IMG/VR virus record: IMGVR_UViG_3300024317_000016
Location: 1 to 24,310 of that record
Direction: 5' to 3' (one strand)
DNA: 24,310 bases
Origin: a virus
Below the pieces are notes generated by a model. That model saw nothing but the letters and a program-made list of their open reading frames with translations, did not search any database and had not been told where the DNA came from. How positions within the stretch are numbered: the first letter of the stretch is position 1; every line of letters begins with the position of its first letter. The position numbers were made by a program, and so were the translations under genes. Positions 15,266 through 22,074 of this stretch are shown here, one piece after another.

Positions 15266-15918
15266 TCTAGCAGAGCGCTTCGCTGATTGTCTAGGCGACC
15301 GTCGAGGACCTCCTCAAGCGCCGCGCGAGGGAACCAGTTGATCGCGGTCTGCCGCGAGCAGTTGACGACGTCGACGCCGGCCGCTTGGAGTGGTTCAACC
15401 AGCGTCGAAAACGCGGCGCGCCAGGATCGAAAAATAAGCTCCGTTGGCCCGGCGCCATGCGGATGATCCCCGTGCCAATGCGTGCGGCCGTCCGGTCCGG
15501 CCTGCAGATCGTAGCCGAGGAGGATGATCCGCCGCGCGCCGAGGAGGACTGCGACATTGATCGCCGCGTATCCGCTGTTCCGGCCGTTACAGATCCGTTC
15601 CGGATCGAGCGACAGACCCCAAATCCCGGCGTTTTTGAGCAGGATACACCCGGCCGCTTGTGAGGCTTTCGTGCGCTCGAGTGAGAATTTCAGGCCCGGG
15701 AACTGCGCCAGGCGATCCGCTTCCCAGTCCCACATGCGCCCGTCTGAGGCATAGAAGGCATCCGCCCACGGCGCGAGGATCACCGACTTGTTGACGGCGA
15801 CCACGCGCGCCCGGCCGCGGCAGTACTCGACATCGGCCGCCGTCAGACTGGGACCCGCCGCGATACAGACCACGGTTGATCCCGGCCAGGCCTTCGGGAC
15901 CACGCCGAACGGATTCAC
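15253..15918 (-). CDS. DUF115-like / putative sugar-transfer protein
   Basis: 221 residues; the GTG start overlaps the connector stop as GTGA. The N-terminal part reads VVCIAAGPSLT, which resembles the start of DUF115 and MptE-like proteins, followed by VVAVNKSVILAPWADAFYASD. The C-terminal half contains NSGYAAINVAVLLGARRIIL, LLGYDLQ and HWHGDHP. This pattern recurs in phage proteins annotated as DUF115 or sialyltransferase-like. A nucleotide-sugar enzyme is the likeliest role given the neighbours, but no catalytic residues can be assigned. It is the first gene of the six-gene cassette that splits the connector genes. Confidence 0.65.
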   Translation of the reverse strand: MNPFGVVPKAWPGSTVVCIAAGPSLTAADVEYCRGRARVVAVNKSVILAPWADAFYASDGRMWDWEADRLAQFPGLKFSLERTKASQAAGCILLKNAGIWGLSLDPERICNGRNSGYAAINVAVLLGARRIILLGYDLQAGPDGRTHWHGDHPHGAGPTELIFRSWRAAFSTLVEPLQAAGVDVVNCSRQTAINWFPRAALEEVLDGRLDNQRSALLECRP

Positions 15919-16256
15919 GCGATCACCGCCTCGATCCAGCGTCCGAGATAGCGCCGGACCTCCGGCGAGAGATCCGCCGGGACCGGGAGCGTCGGCGCGA
16001 CCGTCCGCACTTCGTAGAGCTCGGCGAGTTGCGCCATCACGGCCGCGCGGATCCCTTCCGGGACCGTGTCCGCGTCCCAGTTTGCGATCACGCCGAGCAC
16101 GAGACTGTCTGTGGTCGCGAGCTCGAGGTAATTGATCACGATCGATTGCGCCATTTGCGCGTACAGCGCGATCAGATCGTCTTCGTCGGCAAACGTGACC
16201 CGGAGGACAGCTTTCGCCTCCGCGAGCGTCAAAAAGACGTCACCACTTCCCGCCAT
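15915..16256 (-). CDS. gp6-like head-tail connector protein
   Basis: 113 residues from the ATG at 16256. The longer frame to 16430 adds a basic N-terminus that is antisense or off-frame to the collagen gene and was discarded. The remaining protein reads [31 protein letters not shown], then helical repeats with [18 protein letters not shown] and a C-terminal YLGRWIE. This is the all-helical pattern of HK97 gp6-like connectors that form a ring under the portal. It overlaps the collagen-like gene by 17 bp and the next gene by 4 bp (GTGA). Its natural partner, the head-closure protein, lies about 4.4 kb further on. Confidence 0.85.
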   Translation of the reverse strand: MAGSGDVFLTLAEAKAVLRVTFADEDDLIALYAQMAQSIVINYLELATTDSLVLGVIANWDADTVPEGIRAAVMAQLAELYEVRTVAPTLPVPADLSPEVRRYLGRWIEAVIA

Positions 16257-17028
16257 CAGGCCCCACTTGATACCGATCGACGCCCGGCCGGCCGTCGGCG
16301 CCCGGTCGCCCGTCGTTGCCCTTCGTCCCATCACGGCCCCGCGCCGCGAGGAGCGCCCATTTCGTGCCGCCGTCCTCCGGAGGACTCGAGACGGCCTCGA
16401 GCGCGACCCAGGAGGATCCCTTGTACACAATCACGTCGCCGGCGTCATACGCCCGGCCGGCCTGATAGGCCTTGCGAAAGATGAGCGCCGGCGCCGCGAG
16501 CTCCCCGCCTTCGATCGGCGTCCCGTCCGCAAACACCCATCGGGATCGGCGTTCGTCCAGGCGTTCGATCCGGCACCCCTTCACCGTCCCGTCGCGCCCG
16601 GCCGGCCCGATCGCCCCGTCCCGGCCGTCCCGTCCCGGAGGCCCCGGCGGCCCGTCAGAACCACGCGCGCCCGGAACCCCGTCAGACCCCTTCGCGCCGT
16701 CCGATCCGGGCGCACCGGGACCGCCAGTCGGCCCCGGAGGCCCCGGGGGACCGACCTTCCCGGCCTCGCCGGCCGGGCCGACGTGACCCATCAGGCCGGC
16801 CTCGCCTCGCGGTCCCGGCGGTCCCGGCGGTCCCGGCGGTCCGACCTTCCCGACCTCGCCCGGCGGTCCCGGCGGTCCGGCCGGTCCGGCGATCGCCGCT
16901 TTCCTTCGGAGCTCCGCGGCCTCGCCCTCGAGCGCCTTGATCCGCGCGACCAGCGGCGCGGTCGCCGTTTCGATCGCCTCCCGAAACACCCCGGCAAATG
17001 CGTCGATCTCGTCAGACGTCAGCGGCAT
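16240..17028 (-). CDS. Collagen-like protein with a carbohydrate-binding-like domain
   Basis: 262 residues. A short helix (about 5-46) that could trimerise the chain is followed by 34 uninterrupted Gly-X-Y triplets at residues 48-149, many of them GPP. Next is a compact segment at about 181-228 ([18 protein letters not shown], then TKWALLA) that resembles CBM5/12-type modules. A short second collagen stretch (7 triplets) follows. It overlaps the portal gene by 17 bp and the connector gene by 17 bp, so it is made with the head proteins. A head fibre or decoration that sticks to glycans is the best inference. Lys and Pro positions could be modified; no hydroxylase gene was seen. The triplets also create repeated GC-rich DNA. 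Confidence 0.85.
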   Translation of the reverse strand: MPLTSDEIDAFAGVFREAIETATAPLVARIKALEGEAAELRRKAAIAGPAGPPGPPGEVGKVGPPGPPGPPGPRGEAGLMGHVGPAGEAGKVGPPGPPGPTGGPGAPGSDGAKGSDGVPGARGSDGPPGPPGRDGRDGAIGPAGRDGTVKGCRIERLDERRSRWVFADGTPIEGGELAAPALIFRKAYQAGRAYDAGDVIVYKGSSWVALEAVSSPPEDGGTKWALLAARGRDGTKGNDGRPGADGRPGVDRYQVGPDGGKW

Positions 17029-18415
17029 AGCGAATCGCTTTCACTTCCGACAGGAACCGGGATCGGAGATACCCGACGTCGAGCGCTTTGGCGGCCGGGA
17101 CCGGCGAGGCCTCCGGCGCCGCGGCCGGGATCGCCGGCGACGTTGAGGCCGGCGCCGGCATTTGATCGCGCCTGTTGAGCGCCTCGATCGAATAATCCTG
17201 CTGTTGCCGATAGACCGTATCCCCACCCGACACCGGCGGCAGGTTCAGCCGGCGCCGCGATTCGTTGACGGTTTTGATCCCGGTCGCCTCTTTTTCCGAA
17301 TCGATCAGGGTTTTCGTGTCCATCCGGAGGAGCGCGTCGAGATCGAACTCGATCCCATACGGCCGCGGGAGCTCGAGGCCCTCCGTCAGCAGGGTTTCGG
17401 CTTTTTCGAGTTTTTCCTGCAAACAATTCGAGTAGTACTGCGTATCGAGCGCCTGAATATTGTTGTAATTCGGCATTCCGCCCACGCTGATCTTGTGCGG
17501 GGGGACCCGGAACGCTTGACAGACCATTTCGGCGGAGAATTTCAACTGCTCGAGGAGTTGCGCATCGTGCGCCGGGATCTGGATCGCCTGATAGGTGAGG
17601 CCGTCCCCCAGGACAGCGACCGCGCCGACGTCGAGGCCTTCCCATTTCGCCTTCGCACGGTCCGCCGTCGGTTGCGAGATCGGCCCCGGTGCCGTGAGGA
17701 TCCCGGCCGGTTGCGAGGCGTTCTGGAAAAACTCGGTAGAGTTTGACTGAATCGTGAGGCCTTGAATCGCCGCCCGGCCACAGGCATAGATCGGCCCGAC
17801 GCCGATCAGGGGATGCCAGATCGCGAGATAGATATCGTGGATGATCTCGCGCGCCGGGACGATGATCGCGGACTCAATCGCGGCCGTCGGATCCGGCATG
17901 AGCGCATAAAAGACGGACGTATCGGGCGCCTGCAGGACCCGCACGCGCGAGGGATCGAGCACGTACAGCCCATTGACCACACCCCGCGCGTCACGCCGTT
18001 TCAGGATATAGGCATTCCCCGTGAGGAGTTTACTCGTCTGCCAGTACTCAAAGAGCTGTTGTCGGATCTGAAACCCGTTCGGCTTCCGGAGGACGGGACT
18101 ATAGGCGGAATTCTCGACCTCTGTGGTGATCCCGTCGGCGTCCGCGATCGTCAGCATCGGCCGGGACTTCCCGAAGTCCGACGCGATCAGCGATACGCAC
18201 GCAAAGACCGCGACGTGCGCCGTGACGTTTTCGACTGTGCATTCTTGGTTCTGTTGCCAGGCGCAGGCGAATGGTTCCCGTATCACCGGAACCCACGCGC
18301 GGCCGCTCCCGCTCACTGGACGCGCGCCGTCGCCGATCGCCTTGATCCGCTCGAGCCCGAGTGTCGACTCGGCGCCATACGGTTGATGCCGGAGCTGCAG
18401 TCCGAATACGTCCAT
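17012..18415 (-). CDS. Portal protein, HK97 family
   Basis: 467 residues. Matching features are [19 protein letters not shown] near residue 70, the stem region [20 protein letters not shown], then [20 protein letters not shown] and [20 protein letters not shown]. These follow the HK97 portal order closely. Twelve copies would form the DNA-entry ring and bind the terminase. The C-terminal end is Pro/Ala-rich and looks disordered. The ATG shares one base with the stop of the 72-residue gene upstream, and the end overlaps the collagen-like gene by 17 bp. Confidence 0.95.
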   Translation of the reverse strand: MDVFGLQLRHQPYGAESTLGLERIKAIGDGARPVSGSGRAWVPVIREPFACAWQQNQECTVENVTAHVAVFACVSLIASDFGKSRPMLTIADADGITTEVENSAYSPVLRKPNGFQIRQQLFEYWQTSKLLTGNAYILKRRDARGVVNGLYVLDPSRVRVLQAPDTSVFYALMPDPTAAIESAIIVPAREIIHDIYLAIWHPLIGVGPIYACGRAAIQGLTIQSNSTEFFQNASQPAGILTAPGPISQPTADRAKAKWEGLDVGAVAVLGDGLTYQAIQIPAHDAQLLEQLKFSAEMVCQAFRVPPHKISVGGMPNYNNIQALDTQYYSNCLQEKLEKAETLLTEGLELPRPYGIEFDLDALLRMDTKTLIDSEKEATGIKTVNESRRRLNLPPVSGGDTVYRQQQDYSIEALNRRDQMPAPASTSPAIPAAAPEASPVPAAKALDVGYLRSRFLSEVKAIRYAADV

Positions 18416-18633
18416 CAGGCCGCCGGTTTGCGGGATCGCCGTTTCGGCGGATCCGGTTGCGTGGGTTGCTCGAGTGGCGGCGCCGGCCGCCGGGACAGGC
18501 TCACGATCCCGCGCGTTGCTAACTTCAACGCCTCGAGGACCGGGACCGCGAACCGTTCGCCTTGTGCGATGCGCCGCGCGCCGGCGTCATACGGCCGGCG
18601 CGCGATCACATAAACGTCCGTGGATTTGCCCAC
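18415..18633 (-). CDS. 72-residue basic protein of unknown function
   Basis: The start is GTG with only a weak ribosome site. The protein begins GKSTDVYVIARRPYDAGARR, has a GERFAVPVLEALKLATRGIV region that may be a small fold, and ends in a Pro/Lys/Arg tail (RRPAPPLEQPTQPDPPKRRS). It lies between the capsid and portal genes, overlapping the portal ATG by one base. A small head-assembly helper or DNA-contacting protein is possible, but I do not recognise the family. Confidence 0.55.
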   Translation of the reverse strand: MGKSTDVYVIARRPYDAGARRIAQGERFAVPVLEALKLATRGIVSLSRRPAPPLEQPTQPDPPKRRSRKPAA

Positions 18634-18654
18634 TAGTGAGCGCCCCCGGCGCCC

Positions 18655-20622
18655 TTAGCTCGGACTGGCGACGCCGCCCCAGTTGACGGACTGGATCACC
18701 GCGACTACACCGGACCGCCGCAGCCCCCACGAAATGAACCGCTCGGCTCGGAACGCGACCAGGTTATCCTGCCAGAGGCTCACCAGCGATACGCCTGTCG
18801 TTCCGCTTTGCGTCGGCGCGTCGTTCATTTCGAGCGACGCCTCGCGCGACATGTCGACCGTGACCTCGCCGTCGTCCGCGAGATTGATCTCCGGTGCCAC
18901 GACGGCCACAACCAGGTTCCCGTACCCCGCGAGCGCGAGATAGTTGCTGACGATCACCGGGATCCCTTGCAAGGTGCCGCCATTGATCCCGATCGTCGGG
19001 AACTCGACCGCGCCGACCGACGTCCGCATGAGCGAGGCCGCCAGCGCGACGCCCGGCGGCATCAGGAGCACGACGCCGCGCGGATCGATGTTGTCCGTGG
19101 TCCCAAGGCCGATCGCGCCGACCGCGGAGAAGAGGCTCAGGATATCCGTCCGGACGTCGTCCGCCGTATTCCCCGCCGAGCTCCCCAGGCTCACGCCGTA
19201 GGTCAGCGACGCCGGATTGACGTTGGACACGGCCGCGAGCGTCGGATCGACCAGACTCATATCGATCTTTTTCACGACGGCGCGCGTCAGCGCGTCTCGC
19301 ATGGCGGTTTCTGTGCTCAGCCCCGGAATATTCCCGAATCGGAGGATCTCCTCACTGTCGATCACGATCGCGGCGATCTTCGTGTGGCCCAGGGTTTGCG
19401 CGGTATATCCGCCCTTCGTGACCGGCTTGGGTTTCGCCTCGCCGACCCAGTTGGCCGTCATCGCCTGCGATTCCACCAACTGCCGCATATTGAACGGCAC
19501 GCGATTGAGCGCCGGGATCCCGTTCGCCCCGAATTGCCCGATGATCGTCCGTGGTTGCAGGTACGTCACAAAGTCCGCGATCGTCTGGTTGTAGATGAGG
19601 TTTCCGGCCCACGTCGCATCGGTGCTCACCGCCGGCGCGACCGCCGCTTTCACCGCCATGTGTAGCGAATCGGCGGACGGGTACCACTTGCGCGCGACCT
19701 CGAGCGCGTTGAGCGCGTTCCCGCGCATGTGCGCGTACTGCGCCGCGCACTTGCACATCATCACGCGGACAAACCCGATGCCAGGCGGCAGTTTGGGTTC
19801 CTCGATACTGACTGATCGCTGGACGTTCGGATCGGGCGCCGGCGACCGACGCGGCGCGACCGTGATCGCCTGTTCCACCGCAAGGCTTTCGAGCACGCGA
19901 TAACTTTTGATCTGCGCGCCGATCCGCTCGAGCTCCGATGTCAGACTGTCTCGATCCGTGGTTTCGTCGTCCGTCAGGGTATCTTTGGCGAGGAGCGCCT
20001 CGAGCGCGTCCTGTTTCGTAGTCCGCTCGAGACCGAGCGCCGAGATCCGTTCGCTGTGAGTCATGATCTGATCCTTCTGCAATGACCCCGCGACCGCGGG
20101 AGGACTGCCGGGACGTCGGCCGGACTCGGCGCGGTGACGTTGATCGGCGGATTTGATGGCGGTGATTGTCGTTTGACTGTTCGCCGGGACCGTGACCGTC
20201 GACGTCTCGAACCAATCCCACTCCGACACGCGGAGGCCGTAACTGCCTTTGATTGGCGTCGCCTTGATCGGGCGCCAGCCGATCGACAGGCCCGGCACGA
20301 GACCGGCCTTGATGAGCGGCCACACCGTCTCGTCAATGAACGCAATCCCCTTCGAGATTTGCGCGCGGATCTTGATCCCCGCGGCCGTCACGGTCGCCGA
20401 CAGGACTTTCCCGATCGGTTTGTTGGGATCGTGTTGCCAGAGGAGCGGCATCGGGAGCGAAAATTGCGCGCCCTCGGGTTCCATAATGTCGCCGCCGCGG
20501 TCCGGCGCCGGTGTCGACGCGAGGCCTTCAATGATCCGGAGCTCGGGATCGATCGCTTTAAACGCGACCGTCGCGATCGCAAACGAATCCCGGAACGGCA
20601 CCGGCATCGTTGAGGAGGCCAA
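18655..20622 (-). CDS. Prohead protease fused to HK97-fold major capsid protein
   Basis: 655 residues if the TTG at 20622 is used; the ATG at 20607 gives 650. The start is uncertain because neither has a clear ribosome site. Residues about 20-155 match the S78-type prohead protease: IIEGLASTPAPDRGGDI, catalytic His in WQHDPNKPIG (H64), Ser in GLSIGW (S113), and Glu in WFETSTVTVPAN (E139). A basic linker follows, then a scaffold-like helical stretch (about 187-265) and the HK97-fold capsid domain to the end (for example GQFGANGIPALNRVPFN). Capsid and protease are normally separate genes. The fusion may be partly bypassed by an in-frame internal start at 20064, which would give a 469-residue capsid protein. 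Confidence 0.9.
   Translation of the reverse strand: MASSTMPVPFRDSFAIATVAFKAIDPELRIIEGLASTPAPDRGGDIMEPEGAQFSLPMPLLWQHDPNKPIGKVLSATVTAAGIKIRAQISKGIAFIDETVWPLIKAGLVPGLSIGWRPIKATPIKGSYGLRVSEWDWFETSTVTVPANSQTTITAIKSADQRHRAESGRRPGSPPAVAGSLQKDQIMTHSERISALGLERTTKQDALEALLAKDTLTDDETTDRDSLTSELERIGAQIKSYRVLESLAVEQAITVAPRRSPAPDPNVQRSVSIEEPKLPPGIGFVRVMMCKCAAQYAHMRGNALNALEVARKWYPSADSLHMAVKAAVAPAVSTDATWAGNLIYNQTIADFVTYLQPRTIIGQFGANGIPALNRVPFNMRQLVESQAMTANWVGEAKPKPVTKGGYTAQTLGHTKIAAIVIDSEEILRFGNIPGLSTETAMRDALTRAVVKKIDMSLVDPTLAAVSNVNPASLTYGVSLGSSAGNTADDVRTDILSLFSAVGAIGLGTTDNIDPRGVVLLMPPGVALAASLMRTSVGAVEFPTIGINGGTLQGIPVIVSNYLALAGYGNLVVAVVAPEINLADDGEVTVDMSREASLEMNDAPTQSGTTGVSLVSLWQDNLVAFRAERFISWGLRRSGVVAVIQSVNWGGVASPS
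20062..20078 (-). promoter_or_regulatory. Internal ribosome site and ATG for the capsid part of the fusion
   Basis: On the minus strand AGAAGGA lies at 20078-20072, followed by 7 nt and an in-frame ATG at 20064 (residue 187 of the fusion: MTHSERISALGLE). This is one of the clearest Shine-Dalgarno sites in the window, and it lies just after the protease domain and just before the scaffold-like helix. It could start a separate capsid protein in excess over the fusion. Independent initiation is inferred, not shown. Confidence 0.65.
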
Positions 20623-20773
20623 ATTGATCGCTATTGTGCGATATCGTCCGCTCGAGCCGATTTGTTCTATCTCAAAAACACGACGGATCTATCGGTTTGC
20701 CATAATCGATCGTTCCCACTTCGAGCCGTTCTGACGCATCCGCAACACTTCCCGGCAGGAGGCCGGCCGCCTA
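20623..20773. promoter_or_regulatory. Divergent intergenic region with promoter and ribosome site
   Basis: This 151-bp gap separates the minus-strand protease/capsid gene from the plus-strand PAP2 cassette and is AT-richer than its surroundings. On the + strand TGCCATAAT at 20698-20706 matches an extended -10 element (TGn plus CATAAT). No good -35 was found, which extended -10 promoters do not need. AGGAGG at 20757-20762 sits 11 nt before the ATG at 20774. No convincing promoter was found for the minus strand, though one may be needed. Confidence 0.45.
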
Positions 20774-21016
20774 ATGTCGAAAAACGTCTTATTTTTGCTC
20801 GGCATGTGCGCGTCGATCGCGGTCGCCATTGCGCCAAATGCGAAGGAATTTGATCACCCGTGGGATCATATTCTGAGCTTGGGAGGCCTCGCCGGAACGG
20901 CGATCACTGGGTATCTCTCACAGAAACCGCGCCGGGAATGGTCCGACGAACGGCGCCAGGAACACCGTGATCAACTGGACCTCGATCGCTTGGCCGATGA
21001 GGACCCCGAAGCATGA
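20774..21016 (+). CDS. Holin-like small membrane protein
   Basis: 80 residues on the opposite strand to nearly everything else. Two hydrophobic stretches (about 4-20 and 34-48) with a short loop (NAKEFDHPWDH) are followed by a strongly charged C-terminal tail (about 50-80: KPRREWSDERRQEH, then LADEDPEA). This layout fits a two-pass class II holin, but no family hallmark was recognised, so holin is only a shape-based idea. AGGAGG precedes the ATG. The stop overlaps the next gene start as ATGA, so the two products are made together. Confidence 0.6.
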   Translation: MSKNVLFLLGMCASIAVAIAPNAKEFDHPWDHILSLGGLAGTAITGYLSQKPRREWSDERRQEHRDQLDLDRLADEDPEA

Positions 21017-21495
21017 AAGTCCTACTCCTGATCCTCCTGATCGCCGCGCCCGCCGGCGCCGGCGAGCGCACCCCGTTTTTGTGGACCCCTCCGCATCGAC
21101 ACACCGCCAACGCGATTAGTTGGGGCACGGCGATCGGATCGGTCGCCCTCGATACGGTCCGATCGTTCAAGTCAGAGCACCGAAAAACCGCCTTGCTCGA
21201 GCAAACCTGCGGACTCGGCGTCGCCGGCCTTGCGATGCGGACCACGAAACACTTTGTCAGCCGGACGCGGCCGGACGGATCCGATAATCGATCCTTTTAC
21301 TCCGGGCATACGACGTACAGCGCCGTGAGCGCCCGCACCGGATACGGGTTTGGGTTTTCCGTGATCCTGTCGATTGATACCGCGTTTTTCCGTCAGGCCG
21401 CGGGCAAACACTTTGCCTCAGATACGATCGTCGGCGCCCTCGCCGGCGTCGGCTCGGAGGCCCTCTGCCGCGCGATCATCCCCGGCGACCGCTAA
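21013..21495 (+). CDS. PAP2-family phosphatase with signal peptide
   Basis: 160 residues. All three phosphatase motifs are visible: K79-x6-R86-P87 in KHFVSRTRP, S97-G98-H99 in SFYSGHT, and R127-x5-H133-x3-D137 in RQAAGKHFASD. The last lacks the usual Ser before Arg (Phe instead) but keeps the catalytic His and Asp. Residues 1-16 (MKVLLLILLIAAPAGA) look like a signal peptide with a possible cut after AGA. The protein is short compared with the usual six-helix lipid phosphatases, so it may be peripheral or anchored by few segments. Known relatives remove phosphate from lipid carriers, phosphatidate or lipid A. Here it could act on a lipid-linked sugar or a host envelope lipid. No endolysin was seen beside it. 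Confidence 0.78.
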   Translation: MKVLLLILLIAAPAGAGERTPFLWTPPHRHTANAISWGTAIGSVALDTVRSFKSEHRKTALLEQTCGLGVAGLAMRTTKHFVSRTRPDGSDNRSFYSGHTTYSAVSARTGYGFGFSVILSIDTAFFRQAAGKHFASDTIVGALAGVGSEALCRAIIPGDR

Positions 21496-21615
21496 CGGCA
21501 CCACGATCGCACTGTCCGGGGATTCGTACGGCAGGACGTACCCGGCGCCCCGTGGGTTTCCCTCCGCATCGGCCGGCAGCCAGAGCACGCCATTACCGCA
21601 ATACAGAAGACTCAT
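21418..21615 (-). CDS. 65-residue protein of unknown function
   Basis: ATG at 21615, 13 nt after the stop of the RHH gene and in the same direction, so it can belong to that transcript. The first 45 residues (MSLLYCGNGVLWLPADAEGN, then RGAGYVLPYESPDSAIVV) have the composition of a folded small protein. The last part is acidic and alanine-rich and overlaps the 3' end of the convergent PAP2 gene by 78 bp, which may be forced by the other frame. No ribosome site of note. Existence is moderately supported; function is unknown. Confidence 0.45.
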   Translation of the reverse strand: MSLLYCGNGVLWLPADAEGNPRGAGYVLPYESPDSAIVVPLAVAGDDRAAEGLRADAGEGADDRI

Positions 21616-21628
21616 TCAGGATGCCCGT

Positions 21629-21835
21629 CTATTCCCGGCGATCGATCATGGCGGCGTACGACTTCAACAGGAGGCGCGCGGTACTCGAGACAGACCCGCG
21701 GCGCCGCGCGGCGAGCGACTCGATCCGCGCCTGTTCCCGCGCGGAGATCCAGACCGTGATCGGTAGCAGCGGATCGCGGGACTTCGGCCGGCCGCGCCGC
21801 CGCGGCGTGAGGACCTCGAGCGTCGGATCTCCCAT
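21629..21835 (-). CDS. Ribbon-helix-helix DNA-binding protein
   Basis: 68 residues. Residues 24-31 form a short strand (LPITVWIS), followed by helices AREQARIESLAARR and VSSTARLLLKSYAAMI, the RHH order. A basic RRRGRPKSR at about 12-20 contains the GRP core of an AT-hook and may add minor-groove contacts. AAAGGGG lies a few bases before the ATG, which directly follows the stop of the 74-residue gene (TGAATG). RHH proteins bind DNA as dimers, so a local repressor of phage genes is likely. The operator is not visible. Confidence 0.75.
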   Translation of the reverse strand: MGDPTLEVLTPRRRGRPKSRDPLLPITVWISAREQARIESLAARRRGSVSSTARLLLKSYAAMIDRRE

Positions 21836-22060
21836 TCACGTCCCCTTTCGACCTGTTCCGCGACAGGCCGCGCAGCCGTCCGGATCCGCGGCGCCCTGCT
21901 GACCGCCGGCCCAGGCCCAGGCCTCCTCGAGCGCCGTCAAGAGATCGGCGACGCGGACCCGCGCCGCGGCGAGCTCCGCGCGTTGCCGATCGACGGTACA
22001 GATCCAGCAGATCGCGTCAATCACCCCATGCGGACACGCGGCGTTCGTCAGGATCGCCAT
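21836..22060 (-). CDS. Small zinc-binding protein with DnaJ-like CxxCxGxG
   Basis: 74 residues, 14 nt after the large terminase stop. Two metal sites are suggested: C9, H11, C18, C21 near the N-terminus (CPHGVIDAICWIC), and C63-x2-C66-R-G-T-G near the end, which is the CxxCxGxG pattern of DnaJ zinc modules. An alanine-rich helix separates them. No J domain is present. The function is unknown. Similar mini-zinc proteins are common beside phage packaging genes. Confidence 0.6.
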   Translation of the reverse strand: MAILTNAACPHGVIDAICWICTVDRQRAELAAARVRVADLLTALEEAWAWAGGQQGAADPDGCAACRGTGRKGT

Positions 22061-22074
22061 TTTTTGCTCGCCAT

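Noticed and set aside
16257-16430. N-terminal extension of the gp6-like connector
   Set aside because: It is basic and off-frame to the collagen-like gene; the helical connector pattern starts at the ATG at 16256.
16680-16900. CRISPR-like or tandem DNA repeat
   Set aside because: The short GGTCCCGGC-type repeats are Gly-Pro codons of the collagen stretch; there are no spacers of even length.
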